64,000 bases of DNA from NCBI RefSeq assembly GCF_016616095.2, contig NZ_CP067089.2:1302001-1366000 (forward strand), read 5' to 3'. The DNA comes from Breznakiella homolactica. GTDB lineage: Bacteria > Spirochaetota > Spirochaetia > Treponematales > Breznakiellaceae. A program made the translations under genes and the position numbers. The notes under the pieces are model-generated. The model searched no databases and had not been told where the DNA came from. It saw only the letters and a program-made list of their open reading frames with translations. The stretch's first letter is position 1, and every line of letters starts with the position of its first letter. Shown in pieces: positions 6,993 through 15,908 of the stretch.

Positions 6993-7841
6993 ATGACCTA
7001 CAGAACTGGTTTTATGATCAAAAAATATACCGGCACCACCCTGTTTTTCCTTCTGGTGATTGCCCTGTGCCTCGTCTTTCTGTCGCCCTTCCTGGTCATG
7101 TTTACCACATCCTTTAAAACAAACAGCGACGCCTTTACCATTCCCGTAAAAATCTGGCCCCGCACCTGGGTGTTCGAGAATTACCCCGCCGCCCTGGCCC
7201 AGATTCCGTACCTCCGGTACATGCTGAACACGATCTACATCACGGTCCTTTCTATTCTGGGACAGGTCCTGGTGACTCCCATGGTGGCTTACTCACTTTC
7301 AAAAATACAGTGGAAGGGAAGCAAAATAATCTCCGGACTGCTCATGGCGACCATGATGATTCCCATAACGGTTACCATGATCCCGCTGTACCGGACCTAC
7401 TCCATGCTGGGACTGACCAACAGCTACGTTCCCCTGATTCTGCCGACGTATTTCGGAAAAGCCTTCTATATAATAATAGTCCGTCAGTTCTTTAACGGGG
7501 TTCCCAATTCACTGATCGAGGCGGCCCGGATAGACGGGGCCAACGAACTCCAGCGGTATATCTTTATCGCCCTGCCCCTCTGCAAGCCGGTCCTGACCAC
7601 CGTGGGAATCTACGCGTTCCTGGACGCCTGGTCGGATTACCTGATGCCTACGATTTATATTACCAAATCCGAGATGCTGACCCTCTCCCTGGGACTGCAG
7701 CAGTTCATGAATGAATACTCCGTGGACTGGGTCAGGCTCATGGCCGCGGCGGTCATGTTTGTCGTACCGGTCATCGTTTTCTTCGCGATCTTCCAGAAGA
7801 ACTTTGTCCAGGGCATTGCCACCAGCGGACTGAAAGCGTAG
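6993..7841 (+). CDS. ABC sugar transporter permease (MalG type)
   Basis: A 282-residue partner permease of the MalG/UgpE kind with about six membrane helices and the EAA motif EAARIDGANELQRYIFIALPL. The ATG at 6993 follows a GGGAGGTGA ribosome site one base after the previous stop, so the two permeases are translationally linked. Its C-terminus, FVQGIATSGLKA, is typical of the family (FVxGlxxGavKG). It acts with the upstream lipoprotein and an ATPase not encoded here. Confidence 0.93.
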   Translation: MTYRTGFMIKKYTGTTLFFLLVIALCLVFLSPFLVMFTTSFKTNSDAFTIPVKIWPRTWVFENYPAALAQIPYLRYMLNTIYITVLSILGQVLVTPMVAYSLSKIQWKGSKIISGLLMATMMIPITVTMIPLYRTYSMLGLTNSYVPLILPTYFGKAFYIIIVRQFFNGVPNSLIEAARIDGANELQRYIFIALPLCKPVLTTVGIYAFLDAWSDYLMPTIYITKSEMLTLSLGLQQFMNEYSVDWVRLMAAAVMFVVPVIVFFAIFQKNFVQGIATSGLKA

Positions 7842-7845
7842 TACC

Positions 7846-10353
7846 ATGCAGAAAAAGCAGCTGCTGAGCGGTGTTTGGGAATGGAAGGCCGCGGATGATC
7901 CGGCCTTCCGCAGGGGAACGGTTCCCGGTTCGGTCCTCTGCGATATGCTGGACCTCGGTCTTATTGAGGACCCTTTCTGGCGTCTGAACGAATATCCCAC
8001 CCGGGAACTGATGGGCAGGGATTACATCTACCGGCGAAGCTTTTCGGTTTCCGAAGAAGATCTTTCCGCCGACCGGATTGAACTGGTCTGTGAAGGCATC
8101 GATACCATTGCCGCGGTCAGCATCAACGGCAGGCCCGCGGCGTCGGTGGACGACATGCATCGGACCCACCGCATTCCGGCGGCGGACTTTCTTAAACCAG
8201 GGGAAAATGAAATTATTGTTGAGTTTTCCTCCGCCCTGCGGTTTGTCCGGGAAGAGGATGCCGCAAATGATATCCACTACGCGTCCACCGGCAGCATCCA
8301 TGGAAACGCCGCAATCAGAAAAGCTCATTATATGTTCGGATGGGACTGGGGTCCCCAGCTTCCGGACATGGGAATCTTCCGGGATATCTATATTGAATAT
8401 ACCCGGGACGCATCCCTTGATGATGTCAGGATCCGGCAGTTTCATTTTCCCGGCGAAAACCGGGTGGACCTTACCATCGAAGCGGAGGTATCCCTCTTCG
8501 GGACGGAAACAGCGGAACTGCGCGCGGAAATTGAAAGTCCCCGCGGTAAACATTTTTCAGTAAACGGTATATACCGGCCCGGAGAAAACCTGGTCCTGTC
8601 CATACCGGAGCCCGAGCTGTGGTGGCCCAACAATCTGGGAGACCAGCCGCTGTATTCGGTTACGGTCCGCCTCCTTGCCGGCGGCGCTGAACAGGACCGG
8701 TACGATTGCCGGATCGGTCTGAGAACAATAACGGTAAGTACCGACGCCGACGAATACGGCAATGAATTCGCCTTTATGGTAAATGGTGTAAAAATCTTTG
8801 CCATGGGGGCCAATTACATTCCCCAGGACAGCCTTATTCCCCGGATAACCCCTCAGCGGTACCGGACCATGGTGAAGGAATGCGCCGAAGCGAATTTCAA
8901 CTGCCTCAGGGTCTGGGGCGGCGGGTACTATCCCGGGGACGCGTTCTACGATGCCTGCGATGAGTACGGTATCCTGGTGTGGCAGGATCTGATGTTCGCC
9001 TGCAATGTCTACGCCCTGAACGACCATTTTGAACAGAACATAACCGCCGAAACCCGGGATGTTGTCCGCCGGCTGCGTCACCGGGCCTGCCTGGGACTGT
9101 GGTGCGGCAACAACGAAATGGAATGGGGATGGGGAGAAGGATGGAAGCGCATCCTGGGACACCACCCACGGTACAAAGCTGACTACCTTAAGATTTTCGA
9201 AATGGTGCTTCCCCGGGAACTCATAAAACATGACGACCAGACTTTTTTCTGGCCGTCATCACCCTCCTCCGGAGGGGCTTACGATTTTCCCAACGATCCC
9301 GACCGGGGGGACCAGCATTACTGGGAAGTCTGGCATTCCGGGAAACCTTTTACGGAATACCGTGCCAGCCACTTCCGGTTCTGCTCCGAATACGGATTCC
9401 AGTCTTTCCCCCACAGCAAAACCCTGGCGAGCTTTACCCTTCCGGAGGACCGGAATATCTTCAGTGAAGTCATGGAGTCCCACCAGAAGAACGGAACCGC
9501 CAACAGTAAAATCTTTACGTATATTTCGGACTACTTCCGGTATCCCAAGGATCTTGACTCCATTGCCTATATCTCCCAGATACTCCAGCTCAAGGCTATC
9601 CAATACGGCGTGGAACACTGGCGGCGGAACCGCGGCCGGTGTATGGGTTCCCTGTACTGGCAGCTGGACGACTGCTGGCCTGTAGCGTCATGGGCGAGCA
9701 TCGATTATTTCGGAAGATGGAAAGCCCTCCACTACGGAGCGAAACGGTTTTACGCTCCCCTGATTGCCTCCGCCTGTGAGCGGGAGGAACTGGATACGGA
9801 AATTACCTACTTCATCCACAACGATTCTTTGAAATCCGAACAATGCAGGCTCGAAGTGACGCTGATGGATACAGAGTTCAAGGTGCTTCACAGCGCAGGT
9901 ATTACCGCCGAAGCCCCGCCGTTATCGGCGGCGGCGGTACTTACCGTTGATTTCGCGCCCTTTATTCCCGACGGCAATACCCGGAAGCGGGTATTCGCGC
10001 GGTACCGGCTGCTGCGGAAAGATTCCTGTGTGAGCCAGGGTACGACCATGTTCGTAAAACCAAAACACTTTGAGCTTCCCCAGGTTTCATACGAAACCGC
10101 AGTTACCGATCTCGGCGATACCTACGAAATCTCGGTCCGGGCCGGTGGATTTTCAAACTATACCGAAGTATTTTTCAGGAATACCGACGCGGTATTGAGC
10201 GATAACTTTTTCGATATCACCGGCCCTGAAGCCGTGCGTATTACCGCGGAAAAATCCCGGCTCTCACGGGATCCCGGTGCCGGCGGCTTGGCGCAGGAAC
10301 TTGCTGTCCGCAGTGCGGCGGACAGCTATGCACGGGAGGAACTATGGAACTGA
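7846..10353 (+). CDS. beta-mannosidase, glycoside hydrolase family 2
   Basis: An 835-residue GH2 enzyme laid out as N-terminal jelly-roll (about 1-185), Ig-like domain (190-290), TIM barrel (295-600) and C-terminal beta domains. GNNEMEWGWGE carries the probable acid/base Glu424 and SEYGFQSFP the probable nucleophile Glu515; this wording is that of beta-mannosidases more than of beta-galactosidases. There is no signal peptide, so it should act in the cytoplasm on imported beta-mannosides. It starts 4 bases after the permease stop and overlaps the next gene by 10 bases, showing tight operon packing. Confidence 0.92.
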   Translation: MQKKQLLSGVWEWKAADDPAFRRGTVPGSVLCDMLDLGLIEDPFWRLNEYPTRELMGRDYIYRRSFSVSEEDLSADRIELVCEGIDTIAAVSINGRPAASVDDMHRTHRIPAADFLKPGENEIIVEFSSALRFVREEDAANDIHYASTGSIHGNAAIRKAHYMFGWDWGPQLPDMGIFRDIYIEYTRDASLDDVRIRQFHFPGENRVDLTIEAEVSLFGTETAELRAEIESPRGKHFSVNGIYRPGENLVLSIPEPELWWPNNLGDQPLYSVTVRLLAGGAEQDRYDCRIGLRTITVSTDADEYGNEFAFMVNGVKIFAMGANYIPQDSLIPRITPQRYRTMVKECAEANFNCLRVWGGGYYPGDAFYDACDEYGILVWQDLMFACNVYALNDHFEQNITAETRDVVRRLRHRACLGLWCGNNEMEWGWGEGWKRILGHHPRYKADYLKIFEMVLPRELIKHDDQTFFWPSSPSSGGAYDFPNDPDRGDQHYWEVWHSGKPFTEYRASHFRFCSEYGFQSFPHSKTLASFTLPEDRNIFSEVMESHQKNGTANSKIFTYISDYFRYPKDLDSIAYISQILQLKAIQYGVEHWRRNRGRCMGSLYWQLDDCWPVASWASIDYFGRWKALHYGAKRFYAPLIASACEREELDTEITYFIHNDSLKSEQCRLEVTLMDTEFKVLHSAGITAEAPPLSAAAVLTVDFAPFIPDGNTRKRVFARYRLLRKDSCVSQGTTMFVKPKHFELPQVSYETAVTDLGDTYEISVRAGGFSNYTEVFFRNTDAVLSDNFFDITGPEAVRITAEKSRLSRDPGAGGLAQELAVRSAADSYAREELWN

Positions 10354-11465
10354 CCGGGAACCAGCTGAATGAAGTGGAGACTCCCTGTCTCATCATTGAT
10401 GTAGAGCAGGCGCGGCGCAACATAGAATCCATGCAGAAGGCCGCGGACGCGGCTGGCTGCGCCCTGCGGCCCCATATCAAAACCCATAAGATGCCCTTCT
10501 TCGCCAAAATGCAGGTGGAAGCCGGCGCCAAGGGTATTACCTGCGCGAAGGTCTCCGAAGCGGAAGTAATGGCAGACGCCGGGATTCAGGATATTTTTAT
10601 TGCCTACCCCATGGTCGGGGATTTCCGGATCCGCCGGGCCATAGATCTGGCGGGCAGGATCGGGCGGCTTATCCTCGCGGTGGACAGCCTGACCGGGGCG
10701 GAAGCCCTGGATAGAGCGGCCCGGAAAAGCGGGAAGCGGCTTGAGGTATGGCTGGAAATCGATACCGGCGCGGGACGCACGGGTATACCCGTGGAAGATT
10801 CCCCTGCTCTGGCCGCGGCAATCAGCAAAATGGACGGCCTCAGCCTGACCGGTATCTATACCTTTAAAAGTCTCGTATATCAGGGGAAGCCCACCGAGGA
10901 CAACACGTTAGCCGCCCGGGAAGAAGGGGACATGATGGCCCGGACAGCGGATCTCATCCGCGCAGCGGGCGTGCCGGTTCAGGAAATCAGCGCCGGTTCT
11001 TCTCCCACCGGGGAGGCCGTAGCCCTGACCGGAAAGGTTACGGAGATACGGCCGGGAACTTATATATTCAAGGATGTAATGCTTGAAAAAGAAGGCGTGG
11101 CGGAACCTCCCGAGCTTGCGGTTAAGTACGCCGCCACTGTGGTAAGCTGCAATCATGACGGATACGCCGTGATCGACGGAGGCACCAAAACTTTCCCCAC
11201 GGATATACCCATAAACACCGCGCCGGCGTTTTATCCGGGCTACGCGGTGGTGGAAGGTTCTGACCATCTCCGGCTGAGCCGGATGAACGAGGAACACGGA
11301 ATAATCACCAGCACCACCGGCAAAACAGGTCTTACCGTGGGCCAGAAGCTTACCCTGCTTCCGATACACGTATGCACCGCCATCAACATGCAGAACTCGG
11401 TTTACCTCCTGGAGAACAATGTACTCAGGAGACAGACCGTGGATGCCCGGGGGATGCTGGTATGA
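10344..11465 (+). CDS. PLP-dependent D-serine dehydratase/D-threonine aldolase-like enzyme
   Basis: A 373-residue fold-type III PLP enzyme: alanine-racemase-like barrel at the N-terminus and a D-serine-dehydratase-like beta domain at the C-terminus. PHIKTHK carries the probable PLP lysine, Lys46. IHVC (His342, Cys344) matches the zinc-binding pair of eukaryotic-type D-serine dehydratase (DSD1), which favours a D-hydroxy-amino-acid dehydratase or aldolase over a racemase. It is embedded between the mannosidase (10-base overlap) and the D-aminoacylase (ATGA overlap). With the RidA gene that follows, a dehydratase making an enamine is attractive, but the reaction is inferred. Confidence 0.82.
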   Translation: MELTGNQLNEVETPCLIIDVEQARRNIESMQKAADAAGCALRPHIKTHKMPFFAKMQVEAGAKGITCAKVSEAEVMADAGIQDIFIAYPMVGDFRIRRAIDLAGRIGRLILAVDSLTGAEALDRAARKSGKRLEVWLEIDTGAGRTGIPVEDSPALAAAISKMDGLSLTGIYTFKSLVYQGKPTEDNTLAAREEGDMMARTADLIRAAGVPVQEISAGSSPTGEAVALTGKVTEIRPGTYIFKDVMLEKEGVAEPPELAVKYAATVVSCNHDGYAVIDGGTKTFPTDIPINTAPAFYPGYAVVEGSDHLRLSRMNEEHGIITSTTGKTGLTVGQKLTLLPIHVCTAINMQNSVYLLENNVLRRQTVDARGMLV

Positions 11466-13057
11466 AAACTCTTGTCAGAGGCGGGACCGTATACGACGGT
11501 ACCGGGGCCGAAAGCTTTACGGCGGATGTCCTCATAGAGGACGGAATCATCACCGCAGTAGAACCAGGCATATCCGCGGACAGCGCCGAAATCATTGAAG
11601 CCGCGGGATACGCGGTTACCCCGGGTTTTATAGACGGACACCGGCACTGCGATATCGCGCCTCTGACACGGGACGATTTCGGGGATGCGGAACTTGCCCA
11701 GGGTATTACCGCGACCGTCGCGGGCAACTGCGGACTGGCTCCGGTTCCTTCATCGGAAACAAGCCGTCTTGAGATGTACGATTTTCTTGAACCCGTAACC
11801 GGCCCGATTCCTCGGGAGATAAGTTTCGGGAGCTATTCAGAATATAAAACAGCAATTGCAAAGGCGGGACTGCCCCTGCACATGGGATTCATGGCCGGCG
11901 CCGGGGCTATAAAAACAGCGGTAAAGGGTTTCGTCTCTTCTCCGTATACCGCGGAGGAAATTACCAAGGCCGCCGCCTACGTCGATGAAGCCATGCAGGC
12001 CGGAGCGCTGGGTGTTTCCCTGGGCATTATGTACCAGCCTGAAATTTTCTCCACCGCCGAGGAAATAGCCGCGGTTATCCGGCCAGCGGCGCCGTATAAC
12101 GGAATCCTGTGCACCCATATCCGCGGCGAAGGCGACAGCCTGGCGGAGTCGGTGCAGGAGGTAATCCGGATTGCCGCCATGGCGGAGATGCGTCTCAATG
12201 TCAGCCACTTCAAGGCAACGGGCATCAGGAACTGGCGCAGCACCATATACCGGGCTATTGAATGTATAGAAGATGCCCGGGCAAAGGGCCAGCCGGTTAC
12301 GGCGGATTTTTATCCCTACGACGGCGGAAGCAGCACCATGCTGTCCCTGGTTCCGCCCACGGTACTCGCCGACGGCAACAAGGCCATGCTCGAACGGTTA
12401 TTAACCCCGGAAGGAAAAAAACACCTTGTCCGGGAGATCTACAGAGACCATCCGGGCTGGGACAACATGGTTACCAGCATCGGCTGGGACCGCATTCTGA
12501 TAAGTTCCGTAACCCTGCCGGAACACGCTGCCTATTCCGGGAAAACCGTTTCTAAACTGGCGGATGAACTCGGTTACAGCGATCCCGCGGAATTCGCCGC
12601 GGAACTCCTCGCGGCTGAACACGGCAAGACCGGGGTAATTGTTCTGAGCATGGCCCAGGAGGATATCGATGATATCGCCCGTCTCCCCTGGACGGCGTTG
12701 ATTTCGGATGCGCTATACGGCGGCGGGGATAATCCCCATCCCCGGCATTACGGAGCTTTCCCCAAGTTCCTCCGGGAATACGTTATGGAACGCCGGATCC
12801 TTTCCATGGAAGCGGCAGTACATAAAATGACCGCCATGACCGCGGACCGCATGGGAATCCGGAACCGGGGAAGGATACAGCCGGGATTCCGCGGCGATGT
12901 TCTCGTGTTTAATCCGGATAAATTTACCGACACCGCAACGTATACGGTTCCGAAAAAACTATCCCGGGGAATGGAATGGGTTCTGCTGGAAGGCAGAACC
13001 GTATGGCACGGGGAAAAACAGAACGGAAAAAAAGAAGGAAAGATACTGAGCCTGTAA
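11462..13057 (+). CDS. N-acyl-D-amino-acid deacylase (D-aminoacylase family amidohydrolase)
   Basis: A 531-residue amidohydrolase of the D-aminoacylase/dihydroorotase group. PGFIDGHRHCD (metal ligands His60 and His62), CTHIRGEGD, NVSHFKATG and the C-terminal metal-independent beta strand GFRGDVLVFNP fit D-aminoacylases, which remove the acyl group from N-acyl-D-amino acids using zinc. The ATG at 11462 overlaps the stop of the upstream gene (ATGA), giving translational coupling; a longer reading frame begins inside the previous gene and is rejected. Lack of a signal peptide places it in the cytoplasm. Other N-acyl or dipeptide substrates remain possible. Confidence 0.85.
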   Translation: MKTLVRGGTVYDGTGAESFTADVLIEDGIITAVEPGISADSAEIIEAAGYAVTPGFIDGHRHCDIAPLTRDDFGDAELAQGITATVAGNCGLAPVPSSETSRLEMYDFLEPVTGPIPREISFGSYSEYKTAIAKAGLPLHMGFMAGAGAIKTAVKGFVSSPYTAEEITKAAAYVDEAMQAGALGVSLGIMYQPEIFSTAEEIAAVIRPAAPYNGILCTHIRGEGDSLAESVQEVIRIAAMAEMRLNVSHFKATGIRNWRSTIYRAIECIEDARAKGQPVTADFYPYDGGSSTMLSLVPPTVLADGNKAMLERLLTPEGKKHLVREIYRDHPGWDNMVTSIGWDRILISSVTLPEHAAYSGKTVSKLADELGYSDPAEFAAELLAAEHGKTGVIVLSMAQEDIDDIARLPWTALISDALYGGGDNPHPRHYGAFPKFLREYVMERRILSMEAAVHKMTAMTADRMGIRNRGRIQPGFRGDVLVFNPDKFTDTATYTVPKKLSRGMEWVLLEGRTVWHGEKQNGKKEGKILSL

Positions 13058-13107
13058 ACCGGCTTTTGATCAGCAACACTATCTTCATTTAATAGAGAGG
13101 AGAAAAT

Positions 13108-13569
13108 ATGGATATATACGAAAAGCTTGCGGAAATGAACATGGCTCTGCCCAAAGCGCCTCCCAAAGGCGGGGTCTACGCTCCGGCAAAACAATTCGGG
13201 AAGGGACTGGTGTACATTTCCGGCTGCGGTCCGGTAATAGATGCGCCGGTAGCCGGAAAACTGGGGAAAGAATTTTCCACAGAACAGGGAAAAGACTTAG
13301 CCAGGAACTGTATGCTTAATGTTCTGGCGGTACTGGAAGCCAATATAGGTGATCTCCGGAAAGTAAAGAACGCGGTAAAAATCCTTACCCTTGTGGCGGG
13401 AACCGATGAATTTTACGACCAGCCTATGGTGGCAAACGGCGGAACAGAGCTGCTTATCGATCTCTTCGGCCCTGAAAAGGGAGCCCCTTCCCGGTCGGCC
13501 ATCGGTGTAAACGCCCTGCCCGGCAATATCCCCGTGGAAACAGAAGCGCTGTTCGAAATAGAAGAATAG
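13108..13569 (+). CDS. RidA/YjgF family enamine/imine deaminase
   Basis: A 153-residue RidA-superfamily protein with the family core (VYISGCGPV... NCMLNVLAVLEANIGDLRKVKNAVKI... PSRSAIGVNALPGNIPVETEALFEI). The Arg in PSRSAIGV corresponds to the ligand-binding Arg105 of RidA, so deaminase activity on 2-aminoacrylate-like intermediates is plausible. It has its own GAGAGGAG ribosome site and lies 50 bases after the D-aminoacylase. It would clean up reactive enamines made by the PLP enzyme two genes upstream. Confidence 0.88.
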   Translation: MDIYEKLAEMNMALPKAPPKGGVYAPAKQFGKGLVYISGCGPVIDAPVAGKLGKEFSTEQGKDLARNCMLNVLAVLEANIGDLRKVKNAVKILTLVAGTDEFYDQPMVANGGTELLIDLFGPEKGAPSRSAIGVNALPGNIPVETEALFEIEE

Positions 13570-13574
13570 CATAC

Positions 13575-13592
13575 TCCGGAATCAGTTCCGGA
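13575..13592 (+). other. small intercistronic hairpin
   Basis: TCCGGAA-TCAG-TTCCGGA between ridA and the GH3 gene, followed by ATATTTACT. It is too weak and T-poor for a firm terminator call; mRNA processing or partial attenuation is possible. Confidence 0.4.
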
Positions 13593-13620
13593 ATATTTAC
13601 TGCTTACAGGAAAGGTTATT

Positions 13621-15864
13621 ATGGAGCCTTACCGGAATACTGAGCTTACCCCAAAAGAGCGGGCGGCGGATCTGCTCCCCCGCATGACACTGCGGGAGAA
13701 GGTCGGACAGATCAACCAGCGGCTGTACGGATTCCAATGCTACCGGCGGGAAGGTTCGGAATTCGAACTGACCGAGGAATGCTGCGCGGAAATAAGCCGC
13801 TGGAGCGGACTCGGTGTACTCTACGGTTTATACCGCGCCGACCCCTGGTCCGGGAGAACCGAAGAAAACGGCGTTCCGCCGGAGCTCGCGCCGAAACTGT
13901 ATAATCTGGTACAGCGGAGAGTTCTGGAAAATTCACGTTTCTCAATTCCGGTACTGATGAGCAGCGAATGTCCCCATGGACACCAGACGCTGGGAAGCTA
14001 CCTTCTGCCGGTTAACCTGGCCGCCGGCGCGTGCTTTAATCCGGGCCTGCTGGAAGAAGCCTTTGCCGTTTGCGGCGCCCAGATGAAAGCCCAGGGTGTT
14101 CACCTCGGACTCCTGTCGGTTCTCGATGTTCTCCGGGACCCCCGGTGGGGCCGGAGCGAGGAATGCTATGGGGAAGATCCGTATCTGTCCCGGATTCTGG
14201 CGGCAGCGGCGGTCCGCGGATGTACCCGTGCCGGTGTTGAGGCCGTGGCCAAGCACCTCTGCGCCCAGGGCGAAACCACCGGCGGTATCAATTCCAGCGC
14301 CGCCCGTATCGGACCGAGGGAACTGCGGGAAATTCACCTTCCCCCTGTCTGGGCTGTCCTGGAAGAAGGAGCCGCGGGTTTGATGGCGGCATACAACGAA
14401 ATCGACGGCATTCCCTGCCACGCGAACCGCTGGCTTCTCAGAGATTTTCTCCGGGATGAAGCCGGCTTCAAAGGCTTTGTTATGGCCGACGGCACTGCCC
14501 TCGACCGTCTGGATGAAATAACCGGTGACAATACCCTGTCCGGAGCGCTGGCATTAAAAAGCGGGATAGACATAAGCCTCTGGGATTCGGCCTTTTCCCG
14601 GCTGGAAGAAGCGGTTCAATCCGGCGCTGTTCAGGAGGAACGCCTCGACGAAGCGGTTTTCCGGGTCCTGGAATGTAAATTCCGCCTCGGTCTTTTTGAG
14701 CATCCCTATATGGACGAAGATTCCCCGGTCCGGCTTTTTTCAGCGGAAGAATATCCCCAGAGTCTGGAAATGGCGCGGCAGAGTATTGTACTCCTGCAGA
14801 ACAAGGACACATTACTGCCATTAAGCCGGGAAGCCCGGACACGGATCGCCGTCATTGGGCCGAACGCCGACAACCTTTACGCCCAGCTCGGGGATTATAC
14901 CCCGCCGGTTCCCGCTGAATCCGGCTGCACCCTGCTTCAGGGTCTCACTTCGGAAGCGGGCAGCGGAATAACACTGGAATACCTTCCCGGATGCGACCTG
15001 TTCACCGGCACGGAAAGCCAATTGGAAGCGGCCCGCCGCCTGGCGGAAAATTCCGATCTGGTGATTGTATGCCTTGGGGGCTCGTCAAGCCGTTTCGGCG
15101 AAGTGCGGTTCGACAACAACGGCGCGGCCATCCCGGGCAGCTCCGTTCAAATGGACTGCGGTGAGGGAGTCGACCGCGCGGACCTGGAACTTCCCGATTG
15201 CCAGTTAAGGCTTTTCGAAACCCTGGTACAAACCGGCAAGCCAATAATCGCCGCAGTAATCGCCGGAAGACCCTACGCGCTGCCGTCGGTTTCCGGAAAT
15301 GCCAAGGCCCTGCTCTACGCGTTTTATCCCGGCCCCTGGGGTGGGAAAGCCCTGGCGGAAATTATCTTCGGCAGTACCCAGCCTTCGGGGCGGCTGCCCG
15401 TATCCCTTCCCCGTTCATCGGCCCAGCTTCCGTGCTGGTACAACGGCAAATACTCGCAGAAAATCAGGTCCTACTGTGATACGGACTCATCGCCGCTTTT
15501 TCCATTCGGAGCGGGAACGGGATATACCAGTTTTGAGTACCGCGATGTGCGGGCAGAAAAAAAGGAAAGAGGAATTGTCCTCAGCTGCACCATATCCAAT
15601 ACGGGGACGTCCCCGGGATACGCGGTGCCCATGATTTTTATCCGGTGGCAGCGGGGAACCATTACCGCCCGCCGCAAGGAACTGAAACAGTTTGCCAAAC
15701 TGCGTCTTGAACCCGGGCAGGCCCAAATTCTTTCTTTGGAAATTTCTTCCCGGGACCTGGAACGGTGGGACCCGGATATGGTGCTGAGACCCGGAACAGG
15801 TCCGGTCCTTATCATGCTTGAGGACGGAGCCAATCTTCACTGGAGCGGAGAGGTACTGTACTGA
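13621..15864 (+). CDS. glycoside hydrolase family 3 beta-glycosidase
   Basis: A 747-residue GH3 enzyme with a TIM barrel (about 20-330), an alpha/beta sandwich (390-600) and an Fn3-like C-terminal domain (640-740). DPRWGRSEECYGEDPYL and KHLCAQGE are standard GH3 barrel signatures. The nucleophile is probably Asp290 in FVMADGTALDRL; the usual SDW is ADG here, so the subsite may differ from typical beta-glucosidases. No signal peptide is present, implying cytoplasmic cleavage of imported oligosaccharides. Beta-glucosidase, beta-xylosidase or beta-glucosaminidase activity are all open. Confidence 0.88.
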   Translation: MEPYRNTELTPKERAADLLPRMTLREKVGQINQRLYGFQCYRREGSEFELTEECCAEISRWSGLGVLYGLYRADPWSGRTEENGVPPELAPKLYNLVQRRVLENSRFSIPVLMSSECPHGHQTLGSYLLPVNLAAGACFNPGLLEEAFAVCGAQMKAQGVHLGLLSVLDVLRDPRWGRSEECYGEDPYLSRILAAAAVRGCTRAGVEAVAKHLCAQGETTGGINSSAARIGPRELREIHLPPVWAVLEEGAAGLMAAYNEIDGIPCHANRWLLRDFLRDEAGFKGFVMADGTALDRLDEITGDNTLSGALALKSGIDISLWDSAFSRLEEAVQSGAVQEERLDEAVFRVLECKFRLGLFEHPYMDEDSPVRLFSAEEYPQSLEMARQSIVLLQNKDTLLPLSREARTRIAVIGPNADNLYAQLGDYTPPVPAESGCTLLQGLTSEAGSGITLEYLPGCDLFTGTESQLEAARRLAENSDLVIVCLGGSSSRFGEVRFDNNGAAIPGSSVQMDCGEGVDRADLELPDCQLRLFETLVQTGKPIIAAVIAGRPYALPSVSGNAKALLYAFYPGPWGGKALAEIIFGSTQPSGRLPVSLPRSSAQLPCWYNGKYSQKIRSYCDTDSSPLFPFGAGTGYTSFEYRDVRAEKKERGIVLSCTISNTGTSPGYAVPMIFIRWQRGTITARRKELKQFAKLRLEPGQAQILSLEISSRDLERWDPDMVLRPGTGPVLIMLEDGANLHWSGEVLY

Positions 15865-15908
15865 TGGTACGGACCTTACGGAAATAAAAACCTTGGAGGA
15901 GACCCAGG

